This document shows, piece after piece, positions 55,173 to 64,000 of a stretch of 64,000 bases of DNA. A program made the position numbers and the translations under genes. The DNA is from Monodelphis domestica (Eukaryota > Chordata > Mammalia > Didelphimorphia > Didelphidae): NCBI RefSeq assembly GCF_027887165.1, contig NC_077235.1:47974395-48038394 (forward strand). The letters are read 5' to 3'. The notes beneath the pieces were generated by a model, which saw only the letters and a list, made by a program, of their open reading frames with translations, did no database searches and was not told the origin of the DNA. The stretch's first letter is position 1, and each line of letters begins with the position of its first letter.

Positions 55173-58100
55173 ATGTGGAGCGGGAAGAAGGAGGATGAGC
55201 CGGAGAAGGCCGACCAGGCCCCAGCCCAGGAGGAGGTCCAGGAGAAGCCGACCCCAGAATCAGCCGTGACTGGGGTCGAGCAGAAGTCGACCCCCACCCC
55301 AGCCCGGCACGGGATCCCGCAGAGGACCGGATCGTACCAAAACCCAATCCGACCCGGACTCCTGGGAAAGCTGGGCTCGGCCTCCGCCCCAGCCAGAGAG
55401 GTGATGCGGCAGAAAGCAACCCCGGGCCCCGCCCCAACCCAGGAGGGGGACCCGGAGAAAGAAACCTCGGGCCCTGCCTCGGCCCCGGCCCCAGCCCCGG
55501 CCCCAGCCCCAGCCCCGGCCCCAGCCCCAGCTCCGATCCCGGCTCCGGCCCCGGCCGCAGCCCCAGCCCAGGGGGGGGTCCGGCAGAAAGCAACCCCGGG
55601 CCCCGCCCCAGCCCCTGAGGTGATGCGGCAGAAGGCAACCGCGGGCCCCGCCCCAACCCAGGAGGGGGCCCGGCAGAAAGCAACACCGAGTCGGGCCCCC
55701 GCCCCAGCACCGGCCCCGGCCCCGGCCCCCGCCCCGGCCCCGGCCCCCGCCCCGGCCCCGCCCCCCGGCCCGGCCCTGGCTCCGGCTTCGGCCCCGGTCA
55801 CGGCCCCCGCCCCGGCCCCGGCCCCGGCCCAGGTCCCGGCCCAGGTCCCGGTCCAGGACCCGGTCCCGGCTCCGGCCCCGCCCCCCGCTCCAGCCCCGGC
55901 CCCGGCCCCGGTCCGGGCCCCGGCCCCGCCCCCAGCTCCGGCCCCGGCTCCGGTCCGGGCCCCGCCCCCGGCTTCGGCCCGGGCCCCGGCCCCGCCCCCG
56001 GCCCCGGCCCCGACCCGGGCCCCGGCCCCGGCTCCGGCTCTAGCCCCTGCTCCGGCCCCTGCTCCGGCCTCGGCTCCGGCCCCGGCCCGGGCTCCGGCCC
56101 CTGCTCCGGCCTCGGCTCCGGCCCCGGCCCCTGCTCCGGCCCCGGCCCCGGCCCCGGCCCCTGTCCGGGCCCCGGCCCCTGCTCCGGCTCCGGGTCCGGC
56201 TCCGGCCCCCGCTCCGGCTCCGGGTCCGGCTCCGGCTCCTGTCCGGGCCCCGGTCCCGGCCCCAGCTCCGGCTCCGGCTCCTGCTCCGGCTCCTGTCCGG
56301 GCCCCGGTCCAGGCCCCAGCTCCAGCTCCGGCTCCGGCTCCGGCTCCGGCTCCAGTTCCGGCTCAGGTCCCCGCTCCGGCCGCCGCTCCGGCCCCGCCTC
56401 TGATCCCAGCTCCGGCCCGGGCCCCGGCCCCTGCTCCGGCTGCCGCTTCGGCCCCGGTTCCGGCTCCGGCCCGGGCTCCGGCCCCCGCTCCAGTTGCCGC
56501 TCCGGCCCCGGCTCCGGATCGGGCTCCGGCCCCCCCTCTAGCCGCAGCTCCGGTCCCGGCTCCGGCTCGGGCCCCGGCCCCCGCTCCGGTTCCCGTTTCA
56601 GGTCCGGCTCGGGCCCCGGCTCCGGCCTCCGCTACCGCCCCTGCTCCGGTCCCAGCCCGGGTCCCTGGTCCGGCCCCAACTCCGGTCCGGCCCAGAGGCC
56701 CTGTCATCGCTCCGGGCGTGTTCCGGGCCCCGACCTCGGCTCCGTCCCTATTCCGAGTTCCGGCTCCGGCTCCGGCCCGAGCTCCAGCTCCGTCCCTGTT
56801 CCGAGCTCCGGCCCCGGCTCCGTCCCTGTTCCGAGCCCCGACCTCGGGTCCGTCCTTGTTCAGGGTCCCGGCTCCGGGCCGGGCTCCTGCCTCTGCTTCG
56901 GGCCGTACCTCGGCCTCGTCTTCAGGCCGGAGCCGGACCGCTCCCGGCCTGTTCCGAGCCCCGGCCCCCGCTCCGGCCCTGTTCCGAGTCCCGGCTCCGG
57001 CTCCTGCCCGGACCTCGGGTCATGCCCGAGCCACAGCTGTCCCGGGCTCCGCCCACGTCTCGGGCCGAGAGGTGATCCCTCAAAGACCCATTCCAGTCAG
57101 GGTGAAGACCGAACCTCTCTCGCCTCCTCCTCGGGAGGTGGCCCAGAACAAGGCCGCCCCGGGCCCAGCCCCGGGCCCAGCCCCGGCCCCGATTCCTGCC
57201 CCGGGCCCAGCCCCAGCCCCAGGCCCGGCCCCGGCCCCGGCCCCAGGCCCGGCCCCGGCCCCGGGCCCGGCCCCGGGCCCGGCCCGAGAGTCGGTTCGGC
57301 ACAGGCACCGGTACCGGTCCTCTGGGTCGGAGTCGATCTCGGGCCCGAACCCAGTCCGAGTGGTGCTTCGGCGGAAGCCAGGCTCGTCCCCAAGCCATGG
57401 GGTGATCTGCTGGCAGAGGAGCGGCCCATCCTGGGTCCTGGAGGTGGTCAGAGAAAGATCCTCTGGGCCTGCCCCCTATCAGACCCAGGATGTGGGGGTC
57501 CGGAGGAGGGCCTCCGGAAAGGCAACGGCGAAAACAGCCGCCCGAGTCCCGGAGGTGGTGGTGAAGAGAGAAAGGGACGAGGACTCAGAGCCTGGGGAGC
57601 CCAGGGAACCCAGGGAACCAAGGGAGCCCAGGGAACCCGCGCCCCCGGGGGAGCCCGCGCCCCCAGGGGAGCCCGCGCAGCCTGGGGAGAGGTCCGAGAC
57701 GGGGCAGACGGGAGACTCGGGGGAGAGAGGAGAGGTGCCCGGCGCCGCGGCCGCGGCGGCCGCGGGGGCAGCAGCACCAGGGGCCGCAGGGGCGGCAGCA
57801 GCGGCTGCAGGGGCGGCCCCGGAGGCAGCAGGGGCTGCCCCCGCGGTGGCGGCGGCGGCAGCAGCGGCAGCCCCTGCGGCGGAGGTGGCAGGGCCATCGA
57901 CAGCCCCTGCGGGGGCGGCAGCGGCGGCGGGGCAGGCCAAGACAGGCAATGTAGTAGAAGTGGTGGACGAAGATGATGATGTACAGGTGGTGGAGACTAG
58001 GGATGATGAAGTGCAGGTAGTGGAGGTGGTGGAGGTGAAGGATGATGATGATGATGTGCAGATAGTGGAGGTGGTGAACGAGAGCAAGGTGGAGATAGTG

Positions 58101-59378
58101 GATTTGCTGGATGATGAGGATGAGGATGATGATGACTCTGAGGCAGCTGGGCCTTCGTCCAGAGACGATGATGAAGAGGAGATGTGGTTTCAGCTCATTC
58201 GGATTGAGGAGTTCGATGGGCCCTCGAGGCCCTCCACCCCCCTGCAGCCTTCCTATGAGGACTTGGAGGACTGGACCCACACTCGGGTCAGGTCTGTAGT
58301 GGCCGGCTGGGTGATGGATTATTTGTGCATGAACGTGTGCCATGCCTTCTGTCATGACATGGCTGAGGAGTTCAGCCAGGGCATCGTTGCTATGGAGGCT
58401 GCAGTCTGTGGGGTCCACAACCGACCCCTCCTGCAGCTCAAAACTGTGCACATCTGTCAGTTTTTAAAGAGAATCACTAGGGCAAGATGCCTGGATGTTC
58501 GATTTGATGGGAATACTGTCAATACCCCTCTGGAATCAGCCATGGTTATGTGGAACCGGATGGGCTACTGTAAAGATCCCCGGTTTGACGACATCCATGA
58601 TTTGCTGAGAATTCAGGCTGTGGCTATCTGCCTGGAGAAAAGAGGCTTTCGGGAGGCTGAGGTGATCTTCCGTAGGGTATTTGGCGCCAATGACACCAAC
58701 AGGCCTCTCAAAAAGATCCTGTTTCGGGTGGTCAGCAAGAAAGATCCAAACCATACCTTTTTCCACTACTTCAGCTTTGACAGCCTGATCAAGAAAGTGA
58801 AGGCTTTCGTGCGTCATGTGATCAGTGAGAAAGCAACCAGCTTTCTGATCAGGAAGGCCATGAAGATCGTGAAGCATAACCCTGAGGAAAGTCCATCCAG
58901 GAAGAGAGAAAGAGAAGTCCGAAGCCACATCATCATCCAAGAGTTCGGAGGGTACCCTAAGTTCATAGTCAGGTCTGACACCAACGTCTTCTGCTTCTCC
59001 CAAATGAAACGCCGGAAGTCCAAGCAGAAAGTTTTGGATGACTCCGGAAGAGAAATGGGCCCCGAGAGAAAAAAGGCCAAACAGAAGTGCAAAAACATTG
59101 TCATCGACACCCAAACCAATGATGTGGAGATCATCGAGGACACCTACGAGGATGACAATGAAGCGAGCACCTCGGAGAGACCTCCTGGCAAGAAGAGGAG
59201 AACATGGACCTGGGAAGAAGACATGAAGCTGAGGTCTGGGGTGAGGAAATATGGAGAGGGCCAATGGAAGAAAATCCTCGCTCGTTATGGATTCCACGAC
59301 CGAACAAACGTGATGCTGAAGGACAGATGGAGAACCATAAAGAAAGCAGAAGTCCTTTCTTCAGACAGTGAAGACTGA
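55173..59378 (+). CDS. single-exon TRF1-like telomere-binding protein with giant Pro/Ala-rich N-terminus
   Basis: 1401 residues from ATG (A at -3) to TGA; human TERF1 is about 439. Order: charged N-terminus (1-100); Pro-Ala low-complexity block (about 100-510); SLFRAP/LFRVPAP repeats (about 515-620); basic linker (640-800); REP and PPGEP repeats (about 810-850); poly-Ala (855-925); acidic valine-rich SUMO-interaction-like string (926-990); TRFH dimerisation domain (about 1031-1236; [32 protein letters not shown]); linker; telobox Myb (about 1340-1393; [32 protein letters not shown]); C-terminus SSDSED, as in TERF1. Both the Myb and the SSDSED end favour TRF1 over TRF2. TRF1 binds duplex TTAGGG as a dimer within shelterin. 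Human TERF1 has many introns and this region has none, so I infer a retrogene. No tankyrase-binding motif was evident in the N-terminus. The upstream in-frame TTG is not taken as start. Confidence 0.92.
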   Translation: MWSGKKEDEPEKADQAPAQEEVQEKPTPESAVTGVEQKSTPTPARHGIPQRTGSYQNPIRPGLLGKLGSASAPAREVMRQKATPGPAPTQEGDPEKETSGPASAPAPAPAPAPAPAPAPAPIPAPAPAAAPAQGGVRQKATPGPAPAPEVMRQKATAGPAPTQEGARQKATPSRAPAPAPAPAPAPAPAPAPAPAPPPGPALAPASAPVTAPAPAPAPAQVPAQVPVQDPVPAPAPPPAPAPAPAPVRAPAPPPAPAPAPVRAPPPASARAPAPPPAPAPTRAPAPAPALAPAPAPAPASAPAPARAPAPAPASAPAPAPAPAPAPAPAPVRAPAPAPAPGPAPAPAPAPGPAPAPVRAPVPAPAPAPAPAPAPVRAPVQAPAPAPAPAPAPAPVPAQVPAPAAAPAPPLIPAPARAPAPAPAAASAPVPAPARAPAPAPVAAPAPAPDRAPAPPLAAAPVPAPARAPAPAPVPVSGPARAPAPASATAPAPVPARVPGPAPTPVRPRGPVIAPGVFRAPTSAPSLFRVPAPAPARAPAPSLFRAPAPAPSLFRAPTSGPSLFRVPAPGRAPASASGRTSASSSGRSRTAPGLFRAPAPAPALFRVPAPAPARTSGHARATAVPGSAHVSGREVIPQRPIPVRVKTEPLSPPPREVAQNKAAPGPAPGPAPAPIPAPGPAPAPGPAPAPAPGPAPAPGPAPGPARESVRHRHRYRSSGSESISGPNPVRVVLRRKPGSSPSHGVICWQRSGPSWVLEVVRERSSGPAPYQTQDVGVRRRASGKATAKTAARVPEVVVKRERDEDSEPGEPREPREPREPREPAPPGEPAPPGEPAQPGERSETGQTGDSGERGEVPGAAAAAAAGAAAPGAAGAAAAAAGAAPEAAGAAPAVAAAAAAAAPAAEVAGPSTAPAGAAAAAGQAKTGNVVEVVDEDDDVQVVETRDDEVQVVEVVEVKDDDDDVQIVEVVNESKVEIVDLLDDEDEDDDDSEAAGPSSRDDDEEEMWFQLIRIEEFDGPSRPSTPLQPSYEDLEDWTHTRVRSVVAGWVMDYLCMNVCHAFCHDMAEEFSQGIVAMEAAVCGVHNRPLLQLKTVHICQFLKRITRARCLDVRFDGNTVNTPLESAMVMWNRMGYCKDPRFDDIHDLLRIQAVAICLEKRGFREAEVIFRRVFGANDTNRPLKKILFRVVSKKDPNHTFFHYFSFDSLIKKVKAFVRHVISEKATSFLIRKAMKIVKHNPEESPSRKREREVRSHIIIQEFGGYPKFIVRSDTNVFCFSQMKRRKSKQKVLDDSGREMGPERKKAKQKCKNIVIDTQTNDVEIIEDTYEDDNEASTSERPPGKKRRTWTWEEDMKLRSGVRKYGEGQWKKILARYGFHDRTNVMLKDRWRTIKKAEVLSSDSED
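55484..56700 (+). repeat. GGCCCC/GGCTCC-type coding minisatellite (Pro-Ala repeats)
   Basis: Long runs of hexamers such as CCGGCC, CCAGCC and TCCGGC translate to alternating Pro-Ala, with occasional Arg-Ala or Val-Pro variants. It is the most GC-rich DNA in the window and sits inside the TRF1-like frame. The opposite strand is G-rich with many GGGG-type runs and would read as alternating Gly-Ala. Confidence 0.9.
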
Positions 59379-59610
59379 GCGTGTCTGGAGGAAAGGTTCA
59401 CAAAAGATGACTAAAAAGAGAAAAAGCATCTCGATCAATGGGTTTGTTAAAAACTTAACCAGTTGGTGTTGTATTTTGAAGTTTTAAAAATGTTTTGGTG
59501 TGATAGTATATTTTCTCTGGAACAAAGTCATTTGACAGGCTTCTTATTACTATTTTCTTAAGCCTTATACTAGTGGGAAAAGTCAGGTTTTTGAACCATG
59601 CCACATACTT

Positions 59611-59614
<4 letters not shown>

Positions 59615-59670
<56 letters not shown>
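59615..59670. repeat. (CA)n microsatellite in the 3' UTR
   Basis: About 28 uninterrupted CA units. Confidence 0.95.
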
Positions 59671-59673
<3 letters not shown>

Positions 59674-60818
59674 AAGCCTCAGAGAAGAAAAGAAAAACAT
59701 TGTTCTACTGAGTTTAGGTGAAATGGCCTGAAAAAACAAGTCTTTTAAGCAAACCAAATTTGGATGTTCTGAGTCACTGCAGAATAACATCCCCTGAAAC
59801 TAGCAGATAATGGCTTGGTTTTATGCCTTTAGGATGTCACTTCATTTTTTAAAAAGGCCTTCTGATAAAATCCCAAGTGGACAGTGTTGCTTCAGTATTA
59901 TATGTTTTCCAATGAGGAAGGATGAGTAAAGGATACATCTTAGACAAAAACAAGATTATTAGCTAGTGTGTGATACAGTCATGTTTGGCTTTTTTTGGTT
60001 TTCTGTTTTGTAACATTCCCCCCTTCCTAATGAAGATCCACCACCTTCTCTCTCTCTCCTCCCTCCCCCCAACTGAGAAAGCAAGAAAAACAAAATCTTT
60101 ATCACCCGATGTGGTCATTCCAAAGACTGGCTGCATTTGGCTGTGTCTGAAAAGATGGAGGTCTCAATCTGCCCTCTGAGTATGTCACCTTTTTCTCCTG
60201 AGAGAGAGCTGGGTAGCCCGTTTCATCATGAATCCTCTTAAATCGTGATTGGTTATTGTGATCAGAGTTCCTAAGTCTTTCAAAGTTCATTGTCTTACAA
60301 TATTGTTGTTCTTGTATAAATTGTTCTCCAGCTTTGTTCCGATAGACATTTAACTTAAATGTTAGCTAGACCTGTAGTACATGAAAGTGTACGCTGAATT
60401 CTATGATTTTGATGTTATTTAACATAATGCCAGCAAAGTGGTTGAATTGTACTGTGAACGCTTGAGACTTGATACCTCAATTAGCAACTTTACTATCACT
60501 CTGATTATTACTGCTTACTTAGCATAAGTCTTGGAACCATCAGTGTGCTTGTGTTGTTCACTTCTCCACGATTTTGTTCCTCACATGTCTTGGTCAAGGA
60601 ATATATAGAATGACTTATTAGTAGCTATGAATGTACCAAATTAGCTAGAATGTGTTTCTTCCTTAAATTAGCTAACTAGGAACAAATAACATCTACCAGT
60701 TTCATTTATGATAATTCTAGAGTTGCTTGGCCTCTGTTATATGTTGGAGTTTGTATATAGAATTGAAGAAGTGTGTCTGTGTCCTTTCCATAGCCTATTA
60801 AAAATTCAGTCGTTCAAA

Positions 60819-60824
60819 AATAAA
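60819..60824 (+). terminator. poly(A) signal of the TRF1-like gene
   Basis: AATAAA followed by a TGTTT-type stretch; the best candidate downstream of the TGA. Confidence 0.55.
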
Positions 60825-60844
60825 ATGTTTCTGTCTCGATATTC

Positions 60845-61575
60845 CAAATGGTTTTCGAGTGTCAAATATTTGTGCAGCAGCAGCCAAAGTAATTGGCCTT
60901 GCCAAATTAAAAGCCCCTGTCTGGCATCTCTTTTGCCTTCAAGAGGGGACCGAGGGGCTCAGGGGGGCGGGAAGATGTGGGAAGAAGAACCATGGTCTCC
61001 CCCCACCCCACCCCCACACACTTCTTTAGAAATCTTTTTTTCTTCTTTTTAAAGAATTCCATGGGGAGAGAAGGGTTACAGTCGTCTTTACAAGAATGTG
61101 TCTGTTCTGTAGAATAAGGAACATTCACAGAAGCCAGTCTTGCCTTTAAAGAAACCTCCCACTCTACCCAAATCCAGACTCCTCTGCTTCTAAAGCTTCA
61201 GCAGCTTACTGTTGCCCATCCTGCCATTCAAGATGGTCCACATTTCCCAGTTTTATCTCACTCTGTTCCCCTTCACAGCCAAATGGGCCGCCAAGCCGTT
61301 TCCAGCTCTCATACTGTACCCTCTCTGCTCCCAACCCCCCTTCTCTGAGGGAAGGTATGCTTGCTGGAAACTCAGCTGCTAACACTGATTCCCATCAGCC
61401 GCCATGCTACGGCTCGGCCTAGACAGCTGCAGAAGGCTTTTCTGTGATTCTTACACTGTGCCATTAGGATCACATGAGATGACTCCCACAGAAAGATTTG
61501 CACACTTTAAGCAAGTATATAAATGCTGCCTTTATTATTCTTTTATGTCCCAACACTTAAACCGGTGCCAGATAA
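60845..61575. other. 3' flank of the TRF1-like gene, no gene seen
   Basis: No repeat or exon recognised; moderately GC-rich around 60930-61010. Confidence 0.45.
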
Positions 61576-61579
61576 AGTC

Positions 61580-63690
61580 AAGAATCAGAGACCAATATTA
61601 TTCCTGATTATTGATTCAGATTTTTCAATGAAATCCGAGGGTTCGGGAAAAGCGACAGCAATTGATCGGAGGACTCACCGTGATCAAGCTAGATTGATCC
61701 TACAGATGCAAAGACCACTCACTATTACAAGAATAATTAATGAGCGTGTTAAAACCACATGATGGTATATTTAGATGCAGCAGACAAAGCCCGAGACAAA
61801 GTACAACTCATTTAGCTAACAGCCCTACAAACCGGAGGCACAGCAGCTTGTTTTTTCCAAACATGATGATAAGAAAATATTTAAAACCCAAAGCTAGCAT
61901 TATGTGGAATGGGGAAACACCCAAAGCTTTTGTAATAAATGAAGCAAAGAAGCCCCCTTTCCCTGCTCTTATTTGACAAGGTTTTAGAAATGTCGGTAAT
62001 AGCAATAAGACAAGAATGAAATGAAATATATAAATACATATATATATAATATAATACATAAATGAAAAATATAACTATATAATATAATATATAAATGAAA
62101 TATATAAAGATAGGCAAAGGGGATACCATTATCCCTATTTGCTGATGATTTATAAAGAAAATTCCAGAGAATCAGCAAAGGCAGATAATTACTTCATTAA
62201 AGCAGCAGGTTTGTTGCTGTTGTTTTTACAAAGTACACTTAGAAAAACCAATAGCATTTCTTTAGAGCAATAATACAATTCAGGAGGAAATACTTGAAAG
62301 GGAAATCCTATTCAAAATCACTGAAAAATGCATGAACTATCTAGGGATCAATCTACCAAAGCGGCTCAATAAATGTAGAGATACAATTACAAGTTGATTC
62401 TTAAAGAAATAAAGAACAACTTAATTAATTGGAAGGATGTTCCATCCTTATGGCTAGTCTGTTCCAACATCATAAAAATGACAATTCTGCCAAAATAAGC
62501 TTGCTGTATCAGTGCTGTATCAAACCACCAAGGGGATACCTTACAAAGGTAGAGAAAATAAAAATAATTTGGAAGAACAAAAAATCTAAACTATCAAAGG
62601 AAATAATGGAAGAAAAAAGGAATGAAGGCAGAATTAGCAGTTCCAGATTTGAAATTCTATTACAAGCAGTAATCAACAAGCCTCTTTTGTATTGGTTAAA
62701 AAAACAACAACAGAGGAGTAGATCAATGGAACAGACTAGACAAGAGAGAATCATAATTAACTGAACTTACTAGCCCAGTGTTTGATAATTCTGAAAACAT
62801 AAACGAACAAGGAAAGGGCTTCCTATTTGACAAGAATTGCTGGAAAAACTGAAAGCAATCTCTGTCGGAAACTGGGGCAACATCTTACATTATACTCCGT
62901 GACAAATTCAAAAGGGATATGTGAGCTGAATGTTAAAAATTTTAATACCATAAAAATTTAGAAGGGAAGGAGATCATATACTTTTCACAGCAGTGAATTC
63001 TTAACCAAACACAGAAAGAGGCAATTAAAAGATAAAATAGATCATTTGGACAAAAAGCTTTTGTGTGGATGTGTTGGCTGGGAAAAAAAATCTCTGATAA
63101 AGGTTTGATAACCGAGACATATAGGTAACCAACAGAAACATACAAGACCAAAAGCCAATTCTTTAATATGAAATTATTATTAATTGATAATAAAGGGTTA
63201 TTAAGGGGATCAAAGGATATGAACAATTATCAACGGAACTGCAGACTACTAACAACCATATGAAAGAATGTGCTAAATCACTCCCAATAATATGAGAAAT
63301 AAAAATCCCAACAACTCTGAGGTTTTACTTTACAACCAGTCAATCGGCAAAGATGACAAAGGGTGGAACTAGTATTGGAGGTGCGGACTGTAGAAAGGCA
63401 GGTACGTGAATGCACGGTTGGGAAATGGCTCCACCATTCTAGAAAATAACAGAATTAGATGAAGAAAGTGATTAAAATGTCCATAGCCTGTGGTCTGGAG
63501 ACAGTACTGAGTGGCACATAAACCAAGGGGGACAGGCAACAACAACAAAAGGCCTCATAGCCACCCCATTATTTTTCAGAGACAATAGACGTGTAGGCCA
63601 CATGCAGCCTGCACTATTCCCCCGTGGACTCTAACCTGATTAAAATGTAATTGGGAAATGTTTAATACAATAAATATACCGAGAATATTA
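61580..63690 (+). mobile_element. decayed L1 (RT domain to 3' end)
   Basis: Broken frames include RT-domain islands (ITRIINERVKTT; KPKASIMWNGETPKAFVI; GATACCATTATCCCTATTTG) and later ORF2 words (ISSSRFEILLQAV). It ends with AATTGGGAAATGTTTAATAC near 63670. Confidence 0.85.
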
Positions 63691-63699
63691 TATTTTAAG

Positions 63700-64000
63700 G
63701 CCAAGCCAATATGAGGCTCCCAGGAACCTTCATGTATGGCATACTGCTTCCCCTTGTATGTGAGTTTGACACGACTGAGTTATAAGAACATTTAGTATGT
63801 TGTAGAGAAGAATATTGAAGTTAATGTAAGAACAAAGGACAAACCCCCCCCCCCCCGGAGATTGGGAATGTGTAACCAAGGTGTGGGATATGAATGTAAT
63901 AGGCTATTGCTATGCTGTAAGATCCAAAATATGACTGTGGAAAGCCTATTTAGCAAGTAAATAAACATCTATCGGGCACTGCTATGTGCTGAGCCCTGTG
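63700..64000. other. window edge, no gene seen
   Basis: Contains a C homopolymer at 63846-63856. The last 40 bases look like the start of a reverse MIR or LINE 3' end (GGGCACTGCTATGTGCTGAG) cut by the window. Confidence 0.4.

Larger units (their letters stand above)
59379..60840 (+). other. 3' UTR of the TRF1-like gene
   Basis: No interspersed repeat other than a CA run between the stop and the AATAAA at 60819, which contrasts with the repeat-packed flanks. I infer a 3' UTR of about 1.45 kb. No genomic A-tail marks the end of the presumed retrocopy. Confidence 0.55.

Noticed and set aside
55121-55801. Antisense Gly-Ala-rich frame of 226 codons opposite the TRF1-like gene
   Set aside because: Mirror of the Pro-Ala hexamer repeat. 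Kept only as a remark on possible antisense translation, not as a gene.
57448-58451. Several antisense Pro-, Ser-, Cys- and His-rich frames opposite the TRF1-like gene
   Set aside because: Composition shadows of Ala-rich and GAT/GTG-rich codons; no start context or homology.

Overview
The window looks like marsupial nuclear DNA. It is dense with a recently active tRNA-derived SINE typical of marsupial genomes: about 20 copies, several with clean target-site duplications. It also holds L1 fragments, old L2 and MIR copies, and a decayed hAT element. Intron-containing vertebrate genes and CpG-rich promoters exclude a prokaryote. I cannot say which marsupial it is. Gene order suggests X-linked material homologous to human Xq26, but that rests on my memory of the human map.

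Three protein-coding loci are supported. (1) MMGT1 (EMC5), + strand, four coding exons between 24437 and 30220, with a CpG-island promoter and a poly(A) signal. (2) A large tandem-repeat protein on the - strand, 35789 to 32400, 1129 residues and about 20 units of 52-56 residues. It is convergent with MMGT1, and decayed repeat units continue beyond its stop. I do not recognise the family. (3) A single-exon TRF1-family gene, + strand, 55173-59378, 1401 residues. It has the TRF1-type TRFH dimerisation domain and the C-terminal telobox Myb domain. In front of them lies a Pro/Ala-rich extension of about 900 residues, written largely in GGCCCC-like DNA, followed by a string of SUMO-interaction-like motifs.

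Layout: 1-23.9 kb is intergenic and repeat-filled, with a 7SL-derived pseudogene, L2 pieces in both orientations, an L2 split by an L1 and a hAT element, and GA/TG microsatellites. 23.9-30.3 kb is MMGT1. 31.7-36.6 kb is the repeat-protein gene with its degenerate tail. 36.6-54.6 kb is a nested transposon landfill; it includes two L2 loci sharing an 811-bp block with one mismatch, successive SINE insertions at one target site, and a second 7SL pseudogene inside an L1. 54.6-60.8 kb is the TRF1-like gene with its 3' UTR. 60.8-64 kb is mostly a decayed L1.

The most notable content is the TRF1-like gene. It looks like a retrogene that kept the telomere-binding architecture and gained a very large low-complexity, SUMO-linked N-terminus. 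The unrecognised repeat protein 19 kb away is second.
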